30,589 nucleotides of DNA from a virus: positions 1 to 30,589 of IMG/VR virus record IMGVR_UViG_3300035698_001696; one strand, 5' to 3'. This document shows, piece after piece, positions 6,791-14,710 of the stretch (the first letter of the stretch is position 1; each line of letters starts with the position of its first letter). Both the position numbers and the translations under genes were made by a program. The notes beneath the pieces are model-generated. The model did no database searches, was not told the origin of the DNA, and saw only the letters and a program-made list of their open reading frames with translations.

Positions 6791-8416
6791 CTAAGAGTTC
6801 CTAAGGTTTTTAGCCCCGTACCCTGTCAGAGAGCCTATACCCCCTGCCACAGAACCAGCAACACTTGCTACAGTACCTATACCACCCATGATATTCCCAA
6901 ATGTAGAACCATGCTCTGTCACAGTATCAGTAGGCTGCCCCATACGTTCGTGCTGCATAGCCCCTTGTTGCCCAGTACCAATCTGAGAGGCTACAGCATC
7001 ATTAGCTAGACCCTGTTGCCTGATCCCTGACTGGTATCCTGCAACATCCATACCTATACCAATAGAAGCCGCTGGTTGTTTTATAGCGAACTGATCTCGT
7101 AAGTTTGATTTGTACTGTTGAATGCCCTCTTCTACTCCGAACTTGGATTGGGCTACAGATTCTTTCCCAGCACCTGTACGCTCTGCCACTCCAACCTTCT
7201 GACTTTCTATATCCTCTATCCTTCTGCCTTGTCTCTCTGCAAAAGCAGCTTCCTCACCAGCAAGAGCCTCTCTTCTGAGACCAGTAGATTCAGCCAAGGC
7301 TGTGCGCTCTGCGCCTATATCTTCGTAACGTATGCCCTGCTCCTTAGCTTGCTGAGCTTCGTTATACGCTAAAGCCTCTAACTTACCACCTCGCTCTGTT
7401 ATAAGACCAAGCTTAATCATTGACTCTTGTTCGGATAGTTTCAGGTTAGTGAGGCTGATATCTTTCATCAGCTTATCTTGCAACTGCGCCTGGAACTGAG
7501 GATCAAACTGTGAACGCCCCATGGAAGCCGCCATCTGTGCGTTCTTTGAGACGTTCTCGTTGTATCTATCCGTCTTGCCTTGGTCAGCCAGCGTTCTACG
7601 TATAGTGAATAGACGTTCCATCCCTTCTATAGCTTTGTCACCGTTGATGTTGATCTCATCTCTAACACCTTGAAAGGCAGCTGATACGCTACTACCTGTC
7701 TCTGCTAGGCGACGCTCTTCTTCTGAGAACCCTCCGGTAACACCTTCTTCTGTTTGTTTTATCCTATCAGACACTGCGCCTACAGCAGCAGCAAACGATA
7801 GACCTGTCTGTTCGGCTTCTGTTCTAATGTTATCAATGGCCGTAGTCATGTCTCTGCCAGTTTGCTCATACTCTAATTTCAACTTATCTAACAAAGGAGT
7901 TAAAGCATCCCTTATACCGGACGTGCTCTCTTCAATATATTTTTCATGGCTCTCTGTTAAGGACACTTCCCCTTTCATATACGCAATGGCAGTATCATAG
8001 AACAGCGTCTGCATTTCAGATTGCCTGTCTAAAGACTCTAACTGCATAGCTTCAAGCTTTCTACCAACCTCGTTAAGCTCGACGTTAGCTTGCATGGTAG
8101 TGTTGCCGCGTTCTTCTGTTAGCTTGCTTTCTGAATTTTGTCTCCGCCTAGTGAGCTCGTGAATTCGGCTTGCTGTCTCTGGGGTCTGAGGTCCTGCTTT
8201 AAGATCAGCAATCTGGTTGTCCAGGTCTGACGCCTCATCTTCATATTGTTTAATAAGCGCTGGGTTTTCTGGTACATCTTCGTATGTGATGTCTTGACCG
8301 TTCTTCCTCAGATACTCGTCTATCATAGCTATCCCCATAGCTTCAAGCTTGCTCTCGTCGTCGCTCATCTCAGGAAATTCTCTCTTTTTAGTAGTGGTGC
8401 TACTGTACATTCCCAT
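6791..8416 (-). CDS. Coiled-coil internal virion protein, 541 aa
   Basis: The frame opens further upstream at 8431, but GAAGGAGGCGATT directly precedes ATG 8416, which I take as the start. The centre (roughly residues 60 to 430) is long, charged, Gln/Glu/Ala-rich helix with heptad-like spacing. The C-terminal 60 residues turn Gly/Ser/Ile-rich, with repeated Gly-Gly-Ile-Gly and Val-Ala-Gly-Ser patterns that could insert in a membrane. That combination, a rod with a glycine-rich hydrophobic tip, is common in proteins of the internal core or ejection apparatus. No catalytic motif is seen. It is the first of three consecutive large non-fibre genes before lysis. Confidence 0.55.
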   Translation of the reverse strand: MGMYSSTTTKKREFPEMSDDESKLEAMGIAMIDEYLRKNGQDITYEDVPENPALIKQYEDEASDLDNQIADLKAGPQTPETASRIHELTRRRQNSESKLTEERGNTTMQANVELNEVGRKLEAMQLESLDRQSEMQTLFYDTAIAYMKGEVSLTESHEKYIEESTSGIRDALTPLLDKLKLEYEQTGRDMTTAIDNIRTEAEQTGLSFAAAVGAVSDRIKQTEEGVTGGFSEEERRLAETGSSVSAAFQGVRDEININGDKAIEGMERLFTIRRTLADQGKTDRYNENVSKNAQMAASMGRSQFDPQFQAQLQDKLMKDISLTNLKLSEQESMIKLGLITERGGKLEALAYNEAQQAKEQGIRYEDIGAERTALAESTGLRREALAGEEAAFAERQGRRIEDIESQKVGVAERTGAGKESVAQSKFGVEEGIQQYKSNLRDQFAIKQPAASIGIGMDVAGYQSGIRQQGLANDAVASQIGTGQQGAMQHERMGQPTDTVTEHGSTFGNIMGGIGTVASVAGSVAGGIGSLTGYGAKNLRNS

Positions 8417-8855
8417 AATCGCCTCCTTCAACTAGCTCTATAAGATATTCTTTTCTAATCTCTAACGACACACGCCTAGTATGTTTAACGCCACCTACAA
8501 GGTAGGCGCACAACATAACGATCTCGTTACAGTAGTCCCTTATTATCCAAGCGCATACATTCTCGTGCCTGTCTCCAGACTCAATCCATACGTTAGAATC
8601 TTTCCAAGCGTTCCAAGCTATGAAGATCTGCGCTGTTAGTATAGCCCTGTACCTTCTGAAGAACGAGTTGTCGTTCAAGCCAAAGGCTAACTCGGCAAAG
8701 TTGTCGTCTAGGTCTTCCTTGGTGTAAGGTTTGTCACCATCCCACACGTTGTCCCAAGTTCTAAAGACCTTACCTATACGCTGTATGAAATCTATAGCGT
8801 CCCTGTTCTTTAAACAGACCTTATTCAAAAGCTCTAAGTGTCTTTCGGGTGTCAT
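8400..8855 (-). CDS. Conserved-looking phage protein of the tail region, 151 aa
   Basis: GGAGGAGAAG precedes ATG 8855. An in-frame TTG at 8867 would put that ribosome site inside the coding sequence, so I prefer 8855. The protein is helical and rich in Trp and aromatic residues, with a VWDGDKPYTKEDLDDNF stretch at about residues 37 to 53, a Trp-Asn-Ala-Trp segment and a hydrophobic Met-Leu-Cys-Ala-Tyr-Leu-Val-Gly-Gly run near 115 to 125. I recall short phage proteins beside tail fibres with the same order of aromatic, Asp-rich and hydrophobic blocks, but have no name for them. It may be a small structural or assembly factor. It ends by overlapping the following coiled-coil gene. Confidence 0.6.
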   Translation of the reverse strand: MTPERHLELLNKVCLKNRDAIDFIQRIGKVFRTWDNVWDGDKPYTKEDLDDNFAELAFGLNDNSFFRRYRAILTAQIFIAWNAWKDSNVWIESGDRHENVCAWIIRDYCNEIVMLCAYLVGGVKHTRRVSLEIRKEYLIELVEGGDYGNVQ

Positions 8856-8867
8856 CTTCTCCTCCAA

Positions 8868-10583
8868 TTACGTGGCTAGAGTTCCAAATACTATGATATC
8901 GATATCAGCATCATTACCTACACCTGCGTTATATAGCTGAGCCCCATTATCTCCCCATAGTGTAAAATCAAAATGTGTAGTAGCTTTTGTTGCTGTATTA
9001 AATATAATAGTAGCGTCCCCTATAGAGCCAGGGGTTACACTCGATAAACTTCCAACAACAACATAGTCTGTACTAGCCATGTTTGTATCAAGGGTAACTC
9101 TAAAAACGCTTCCACCTGGGAAAGTAAGATCACCGTCTATGTTATAAGAAGCAAGAGTAGATGTCGTAGGATCGCCAGCTCCATCACCGCTAATCCTAAA
9201 CGACCCCCATGCTTTACATAGACTGTGAGAGGTAGCGTGTCTATCTGCAGAGATATCTGTGCCAGCAGTCTCAGTTCCAGTAGCGGGAGGGTCTGCAACA
9301 CCAGTATAGAACTGCGCATTACCATCCGTATAAACTGACCCAGTACCACCATCAACACATAACAGCTCGTTGTTTCGACCATCACCTATTTCGGTATCTC
9401 TGTCCCAGGCTGTGCCGCCATCAAACCCAAGCATGTTAATGCTGAGAAGACCGTTGTGTGCTGCGGTGTCACCTTCATAGAAATTGTTATTAGTTATACG
9501 AAGCTGTGCTATCTCTAAACCATTTTGGAAATCCCAAACTCCTGTGGCATTTTCAGCAACAGTAAGCTCACCATACTGCGGGTGGTCATCATCACCTAGG
9601 CCTGTTAAATTGCCATGGTCAAAGGTTCCGCCATTAGCAGCGTTACTATGATCGTGGCCTGCATCTGTAAAGTCTCCAATAGCTGGAGTACCAGTTAGTG
9701 TAACTATATCTGCAGTTGTTACTGTACCTAAGTCAGCTATTGTAGCACCAGAGAATGTAGCAGTAGTTGTCACTGCTATGTCAGCAAAGTCTGCTGTGGT
9801 GACAGTTCCAAGATCAGCTATGGTAGCACCAGCGAATGTGGCTGTCGTAGTGACCGCCATGTCTGTGAAGTCTGCTGTAGTTACTAAACCTAGGTCAACG
9901 CATGTCTGGCCTATGGCCGTCCACCCACCATCTATAGTTCCGTACCAAGTGCCACCGTTTATATCAGGGGTGGTAAGAGTTTTGCCAGCAAGTATCTGGG
10001 CAGCATTTAAAAATACAAAGGTATCATCACCCAAAGGATCTATAACATCTAACGCTCTAGCTGCAGCAGGGTCTGCCCATGTAACAGTATAGTCAGCTGT
10101 TGCTTGTTCTAAAGTCATTTGGGTTCCCACTATAGGGGAAGTCAAAGTCTTATTGGTAAGCGTAGCTTCATGAGCTTCAAAAACAAATGTATCATCACCA
10201 GTGAGCAACGGTAGTATAACATTCCTATCAGCGGCTAAATCAAATGGTCTGCTGAATACGTAGTAGTTATCAGCTGCAGAGTCAGATAGACTAAGACCAC
10301 CAGTGATAGGAAGAGCACCCGCGAAGCTAACCGTACCTGTAAAGTTCCAGTCTAAAGAAGACACACCCGTATCCCACTGCCTTATAGGACCAGTCTGATT
10401 AGCTAGACCATCGTTATCACAGGAGTATGTAGAACCTAAAACATCTATGCGTATCTGGTTGGTATCGTTAACAAGGCTTTCAGCCCAAGCTAACAACGGG
10501 TCACGTATGTCGTCCCAGTCAACCTGGTCACATAGCGTACCGTTCAACCAGTTACGGCCTATATCTAAAGGAAGTATCGCCAT
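8868..10583 (-). CDS. Tail fibre protein with shaft repeats and C-terminal fibre domain
   Basis: A 571-aa fibre. Residues 1 to 80 form an N-terminal attachment region. Residues 130 to 212 carry two copies of the fibre-shaft pattern Asp-Thr-Phe-Val-Phe then LTNKTLTSP or LAGKTLTTP. Residues 231 to 284 are two 27-residue tandem repeats with part of a third. Then come a His-Asp-His motif at 310 to 312 and a DDDHPQY motif at 331 to 337, both frequent in phage fibres. From about 458 the Lys-Ala-Trp, Ala-Ser-Tyr-Asn and Phe-Arg-Val-Thr pattern matches a C-terminal domain I recognise from many tail fibres, presumably the receptor-facing end. The ribosome site is AAGGAGAAGCT. It probably forms a trimer on the short tail and determines host binding. 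Confidence 0.8.
   Translation of the reverse strand: MAILPLDIGRNWLNGTLCDQVDWDDIRDPLLAWAESLVNDTNQIRIDVLGSTYSCDNDGLANQTGPIRQWDTGVSSLDWNFTGTVSFAGALPITGGLSLSDSAADNYYVFSRPFDLAADRNVILPLLTGDDTFVFEAHEATLTNKTLTSPIVGTQMTLEQATADYTVTWADPAAARALDVIDPLGDDTFVFLNAAQILAGKTLTTPDINGGTWYGTIDGGWTAIGQTCVDLGLVTTADFTDMAVTTTATFAGATIADLGTVTTADFADIAVTTTATFSGATIADLGTVTTADIVTLTGTPAIGDFTDAGHDHSNAANGGTFDHGNLTGLGDDDHPQYGELTVAENATGVWDFQNGLEIAQLRITNNNFYEGDTAAHNGLLSINMLGFDGGTAWDRDTEIGDGRNNELLCVDGGTGSVYTDGNAQFYTGVADPPATGTETAGTDISADRHATSHSLCKAWGSFRISGDGAGDPTTSTLASYNIDGDLTFPGGSVFRVTLDTNMASTDYVVVGSLSSVTPGSIGDATIIFNTATKATTHFDFTLWGDNGAQLYNAGVGNDADIDIIVFGTLAT
9687..9893 (-). repeat. 81-bp tandem repeat inside the tail fibre gene
   Basis: Two 81-bp units, 9813..9893 and 9732..9812, encode 27-residue repeats (start LGLVTTADFT or LGTVTTADFA), and a shortened third unit runs to about 9687. 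The amino-acid copies differ at only a few positions while the DNA copies carry many silent differences, so the repeat is not a recent slippage product. It lies in the shaft between the attachment region and the His-rich motifs and would set shaft length. Confidence 0.75.
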
Positions 10584-10592
10584 AGCTTCTCC

Positions 10593-11276
10593 TTATATCT
10601 TTTCAACTGACATTGCAATTTCACCCGTTGCAGCTTCTGCAGCTACTACGTTAGCAGCAACGTCCGTCATGGTCCTGTTATACTTCTGCAGGTATATCGT
10701 CTTAACAGTAGTGGTAGCCCATGTGAAAATATGGGAGATAGTGACGGGGTTATAAAAAGACCCACTCACACCAACCCCGCAAGCAGGGACAATGCCACCA
10801 GAGTTAACCAACATGGATGTTTCAGTACCATCTGTTATTCTGAATGAAGTATCTGCTGCCATCTCTGTCGCAGCCGTTGAAGCAGTTCTATGACAGAAGA
10901 TAAACGTCACCTTGTACTTGCCAATCATCTCTGGGGTAATGGAGACAGCTGCGTTAACAGCATCTACAGCAGCCCACCCTGCATCAGCAGCAACACCTAG
11001 AGTTATATCTCCAGAGTTGTAGCTATCGTAACCAGTTTGCTTATCGTACAGTGTGTTTGTTTTACTGACTAGACCGTCATCATTGAAGGTATAGTAGTCG
11101 TCACCGAAAGTATCAAACGCTAGCTGTTCAAGGTTGTTCCTCAGCTTCTCTTCGAGGTAGTCCTTGACAGAGTCGTAAGCCCCTATACCAAAGGCAGCGT
11201 CTATCTGGGCTTCGGTTAGTTTAGTACCGTCAGCATAATCTTTATCAATAGTTATATCCGCAATTACTATAGCCAT
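10593..11276 (-). CDS. Probable short tail fibre or tail accessory protein, 227 aa
   Basis: ATG 11276 follows AAGGAGGTAGT. The N-terminal 80 residues are helical and acidic and end in a Phe-Asn-Asp-Asp-Gly-Leu block, which weakly recalls the Cys-Asp-Asn-Asp-Gly-Leu block at a similar place in the adjacent fibre, so both may dock on the same tail component. Residues 90 to 227 are beta-rich, with alternating hydrophobic and Thr/Ser residues suggesting a jelly-roll or similar head. There is no signal peptide or enzymatic motif. It lies between nozzle and fibre genes. The function is inferred from position and composition. Confidence 0.55.
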   Translation of the reverse strand: MAIVIADITIDKDYADGTKLTEAQIDAAFGIGAYDSVKDYLEEKLRNNLEQLAFDTFGDDYYTFNDDGLVSKTNTLYDKQTGYDSYNSGDITLGVAADAGWAAVDAVNAAVSITPEMIGKYKVTFIFCHRTASTAATEMAADTSFRITDGTETSMLVNSGGIVPACGVGVSGSFYNPVTISHIFTWATTTVKTIYLQKYNRTMTDVAANVVAAEAATGEIAMSVEKI

Positions 11277-11285
11277 ACTACCTCC

Positions 11286-13007
11286 TTAAGATACTGTAGG
11301 ATGATCCGAATCTTCAGCAGCTTCGGCCTCTACTATGTACCCATAAATTTCGCAGTCTTCTTCAACACTATCTACGTTAGGCTCATTAAAAAATATAAAC
11401 TGGATACCATTTCCACTACCTTGTAACGGCACTGGGATCTTCTTCAAAGTTCCACCAGATAGAAGAGCGTCTAAGTCTGTAGCTCCGCTAGAACCTGTAG
11501 CTCCTATGATACCAGCTCCTATAGTAAAGAAGCCTATAATAGAAGCCCCTGTAACATCGGTAGACCTAGAGTAAGCTGCCGTAGTATCTGCAGTTGTCAT
11601 AGGCACTGTCTCGATTGTAACACCTTTGCTATCTACCTGGTAAGCAACTTTTATCTCTCCAGTAGATTGCGGCTTGATTATTAACCATAGCTTAACAAAG
11701 TTCCAAGTTAGATCAGGACGAGAGTTCGGGTACACGGTCGGTGTAACAAAGTACATACCTTGTGGAGCTCCGAACATAGAAGTCTTAGCCTCATCTAGCT
11801 TGCCTATGTTAAGGTCAGTCTCTCTGCCTATGAGAGTACCTGTCCTGAACCTAGAGTTGTTGTAGCTGCACATAGCTGCGCAGTCGTAGTCTTTTCTCTG
11901 GAACCACTGACCAGATACTGTGTTCAAGCCTAGCAGCTTAGTGTTAGATGTTCTGCCTCTTCTCGTTAAAGCTAAGAGGTAAGAGTTTAAGTCAGGATCG
12001 TACACAGCCCACATGTTCTTAGTACGGTAGAAATCTGTGTCGTTCATGTACTGCTTATGGATAGGGAAGGACAAGAACGTAGCCGATACATCACCGAACT
12101 TATCGGTAGTGGCTAGGCTATGTATCCCCTTGTCAGAAGCCCAGATAACATCTGTAGCTGTAGCTACAACAGAGTTGTGCTCAACACAGCCTATGCCCCT
12201 GCCTACAGAACCTACACTGTACGTGAGTGTACCCAGATCAGCCGAGTATAAAGACTTTACACGATATAAAGATTTGCGTTTAGATACAAACAGCTCACCA
12301 TAGAACGATGGGAACAAGGCTGTTATGCCTATAGGATCGTTATCTCCAGCATCTAGGTCTATCGACCCAGCGTTACCAGGAGCTAGTATTCTCCAATCCC
12401 TAAGATCATCTACTGAAGAGTAGTACAACCTATGCGGGTATAGAGGATTACCAGCTAGCCACATTCTCCTATCGTGCATTCTGCACAGCGAGAACGTAGG
12501 GTTAGGATTCGTAATAGCGTCGTATGATGGTAAATGCTGAGCGTGTACAGCGAAGCAGACAGCGTCATAGTCCACTACATTACCTGCCATATTCCAGAGC
12601 AGAGGGGTAGACGTACCGAAGCACATAGCGAGATAGCCATAGAAGACTTCAAAGGTTATCTTCTCGTCTCTCAGCAACGTGAAAGCGCCTGTAATGTCAG
12701 CGAACCTACCATCAGCAGAATCTGCCCATAGCTTGGCACCAGCAAAGGCTACCAGTTTATGGTATTGTACCCCACCTTCTTGCCTGTAGTAGTCGTACAG
12801 ACCACGCATATCAGCACTGATATCTGGATGAAAACCATTTTTATAGTAATCGCTTAGACCCCAGAACTTCTTCCTTGAGCTATTAACAGAGAAGACAATG
12901 TTGTCACAGTCGTACATGCTCTTAGGATCTTGAGAGCCAGCCATAGTGGACTGGTCTAGTCCTAGAGTAGAAGGATATGCCAACACCTTCCCTGTTCTTT
13001 TAGTCAT
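11286..13007 (-). CDS. P22 gp10-like tail nozzle / DNA-stabilisation protein
   Basis: A 573-aa beta-rich protein. I take ATG 13007 (behind TAGGTTTGACT) rather than the TTG at 13013. The sequence contains repeated blade-like strands with patterns such as Leu-Tyr-Tyr-Ser-Ser-x-Asp-Asp-Leu, Gly-Glu-Leu-Phe-Val-Ser-Lys and Asp-Val-Ile-Trp-Ala-Ser-Asp-Lys-Gly-Ile, typical of the beta-propeller-like nozzle proteins of podoviruses (P22 gp10, T7 gp12 type). The C-terminal 120 residues form a separate Gly/Ala-rich domain, perhaps the fibre-binding part. The protein would extend the adaptor ring, close the DNA channel and carry fibres. Its start overlaps the adaptor's stop by 8 bases. I am confident in the class, less so in exact homology. 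Confidence 0.7.
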   Translation of the reverse strand: MTKRTGKVLAYPSTLGLDQSTMAGSQDPKSMYDCDNIVFSVNSSRKKFWGLSDYYKNGFHPDISADMRGLYDYYRQEGGVQYHKLVAFAGAKLWADSADGRFADITGAFTLLRDEKITFEVFYGYLAMCFGTSTPLLWNMAGNVVDYDAVCFAVHAQHLPSYDAITNPNPTFSLCRMHDRRMWLAGNPLYPHRLYYSSVDDLRDWRILAPGNAGSIDLDAGDNDPIGITALFPSFYGELFVSKRKSLYRVKSLYSADLGTLTYSVGSVGRGIGCVEHNSVVATATDVIWASDKGIHSLATTDKFGDVSATFLSFPIHKQYMNDTDFYRTKNMWAVYDPDLNSYLLALTRRGRTSNTKLLGLNTVSGQWFQRKDYDCAAMCSYNNSRFRTGTLIGRETDLNIGKLDEAKTSMFGAPQGMYFVTPTVYPNSRPDLTWNFVKLWLIIKPQSTGEIKVAYQVDSKGVTIETVPMTTADTTAAYSRSTDVTGASIIGFFTIGAGIIGATGSSGATDLDALLSGGTLKKIPVPLQGSGNGIQFIFFNEPNVDSVEEDCEIYGYIVEAEAAEDSDHPTVS

Positions 13008-13983
13008 AGTCAAACCTATGGTGTTTGTTATAACGTCCGCTACGGCCAGAGTAATATCTACGAAGGTCAGGTACTAGCTGAGGTCTGTTAGTAGTAGTCT
13101 CTGTATCAGCTTCCATATCGGACATCATCCTGCTGAACTTAGCGTCAAAGTCGTCGCCCATATCTTTGTTACGCTCTCTATAGTACATGTCAGCTAGAGC
13201 ACCGTATAATAGAATGTGTCTCTTCTCTCTTGGAATGAGAGGTTCATCAGTGTCGTTCTCTAGCAGAGTTACTTTCATCAAGTAGTCAAGATGTAAGATA
13301 TAATCTTCGCTAGGAACTAAAGGCCAAAGCATACCCTGCAAGTTATCAACATTACCACCAAGGAAATCGTACCCTAGTAAGAACTCTCCTAACGCTGGGC
13401 CTTCGTAGCCCTTGAAACCTGACACCGTTATAGCCTCAGCCTTGCCCTCGTAGTACGGGTTAGCTACGGCTCTATCTACGAACTCTCTAGGGGTAATCAC
13501 CTCTATGGGGGTACGATGGTAGTCGTGCCAAGCGTAGTCTATCTCTTCACAGTCAGGTGGTAAGCCTATCAAATACTGTGAGATGGTGTAGCTGCTAGCA
13601 GCCACTGTCTCACCTATATAGACACTAGACATCTCTGCTGTCTGAGCCACTGTGTCGATAGCTATGATCTGATAGACATCGTTGGCTCCTGGTACTCTTA
13701 TAAACCAACCCTCGTGTTTCTTAGTCCAAGCTGTAGCAGTGCCAGTGACAGTACGGTTGTCGTTAATGAAATCCACTGTACCTGTGGTGTACTTCTTGCT
13801 GATCTTAATATCGAACCTAGATTTACGCCAACGCCACTTCTTCTGCGAAGCTATAATCTCGTATCTTGTGTTGATAGATTCTTTAAGCGCCTCTAAGAAG
13901 AGAGCGTCAGTAACAGGAATTTTTATCCTACGAGATACGGATTGGATTATATCAAGGTACGTCTTAGTTCTGAATATAGCCAT
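13000..13983 (-). CDS. Head-tail adaptor / head-completion protein (P22 gp4-like position)
   Basis: The frame is open from 14010, but ATG 13983 overlaps the preceding stop as TAATG and has AAGGATGG upstream, so 327 aa is preferred. Residues 1 to 50 are helical and end in Lys-Trp-Arg-Trp-Arg, a basic aromatic stretch often seen in adaptor proteins. Residues 60 to 130 form a small beta domain with Gly-Thr-Ala-Thr-Ala-Trp. Then come a Leu-Pro-Pro-Asp-Cys segment and a C-terminal helical region. Position directly before the nozzle gene supports an adaptor that binds the portal ring and accepts the tail. No other gene here fits that role. Confidence 0.65.
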   Translation of the reverse strand: MAIFRTKTYLDIIQSVSRRIKIPVTDALFLEALKESINTRYEIIASQKKWRWRKSRFDIKISKKYTTGTVDFINDNRTVTGTATAWTKKHEGWFIRVPGANDVYQIIAIDTVAQTAEMSSVYIGETVAASSYTISQYLIGLPPDCEEIDYAWHDYHRTPIEVITPREFVDRAVANPYYEGKAEAITVSGFKGYEGPALGEFLLGYDFLGGNVDNLQGMLWPLVPSEDYILHLDYLMKVTLLENDTDEPLIPREKRHILLYGALADMYYRERNKDMGDDFDAKFSRMMSDMEADTETTTNRPQLVPDLRRYYSGRSGRYNKHHRFDYD

Positions 13984-14225
13984 TAGAACCATCCTTTTAT
14001 ACGTTGCCATTGCAGCCTAGCTACTATCCCTATAAAAGCAACAGCACCCAGGAACCCGTAGATTATCCTAGAGTTGAAATCTATTTTCTTCCACATCCTG
14101 TTGTGTTGCCTGGTATTCTCACTACAATACCCATCTAACTTATCTTCGGTATTTTTAGTAGTGGTTTTGATAACGCTCACTTCTTTAACTATATCTAGAA
14201 GCAAGCTCTCTGTATCTATAGGCAT
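13983..14225 (-). CDS. Small membrane protein, holin/XhlA-like topology
   Basis: An 80-aa protein after AAGGAGACACC. Residues 1 to 50 are charged and helix-forming with a coiled-coil pattern (several Lys, Glu and Asp), followed by one hydrophobic segment at about 54 to 68 and a basic aromatic end. A cytoplasmic coiled coil followed by one C-terminal membrane span resembles the hemolysin XhlA/holin-associated group. It sits far from the lysis cassette, next to the adaptor gene, which overlaps its stop. It may be a second holin-like protein, an antiholin, or a membrane-active virion component. Confidence 0.5.
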   Translation of the reverse strand: MPIDTESLLLDIVKEVSVIKTTTKNTEDKLDGYCSENTRQHNRMWKKIDFNSRIIYGFLGAVAFIGIVARLQWQRIKGWF

Positions 14226-14234
14226 GGTGTCTCC

Positions 14235-14555
14235 TTAGAACATAGGTGCTATAGCTTGGTATGTTATAATAACATAGTCTCCTGCCGTGCCTAAGACATA
14301 GTGTTTGCTCAGATCGAACTGAAGATGAGCAGCGTCATACAGCGGAGCACTAGCTATAGTTATACTAGAGTGAGCACCATTTGGGAGATAGTCGTATGTG
14401 GTATCAACGTCTGCATCTCCATAGTAAGTAGCACCACCATTCTGCGCAGGGCATGTCATGGTCCAGAACGCAGACAGAACAGGGTCGTCCATGATCTTCT
14501 GTGGAATACCACTAAGCGTGATCCTCTTAGTTTTTAAGCTTATTGTACTAGCCAT
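14235..14555 (-). CDS. Small beta-rich structural protein, 106 aa
   Basis: ATG 14555 follows AAAGGATAAACT. The 106-aa product has no signal peptide or membrane span and is made of short beta-prone stretches with many Thr, Ser, Tyr and Gly. It ends in a Tyr-Val-Ile-Ile-Thr-Tyr strand. That is the look of a small virion decoration or connector protein, and it lies between the beta-helix genes and the adaptor. I do not recognise a family, and the role is inferred from the surrounding structural genes. Confidence 0.5.
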   Translation of the reverse strand: MASTISLKTKRITLSGIPQKIMDDPVLSAFWTMTCPAQNGGATYYGDADVDTTYDYLPNGAHSSITIASAPLYDAAHLQFDLSKHYVLGTAGDYVIITYQAIAPMF

Positions 14556-14567
14556 AGTTTATCCTTT

Positions 14568-14702
14568 CTACGGTGAGTAGACCAGGTTGCTGGCTACATA
14601 CCTTATGAAATATCCTACACGTGATAAGTACACAGGGTAACACTTGGATATAGAGTGCATATGCTCTTCGGTTCTATGATCGACTTGATTAGGTGGTTGC
14701 AT
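14568..14702 (-). CDS. Small protein, 44 aa, function unknown
   Basis: An ORF with a near-ideal ribosome site, CTAGGAGGTAAG, immediately before ATG 14702. It starts MQPPNQVDHRTEEHMHSISK and ends with an aromatic, Ser/Val-rich stretch. It fills the space between the second beta-helix gene (stop at 14711) and the next gene (start 14555), leaving no gap, which supports it as real. There is no clear membrane span and I recognise no family. Confidence 0.5.
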   Translation of the reverse strand: MQPPNQVDHRTEEHMHSISKCYPVYLSRVGYFIRYVASNLVYSP

Positions 14703-14710
14703 CTTACCTC

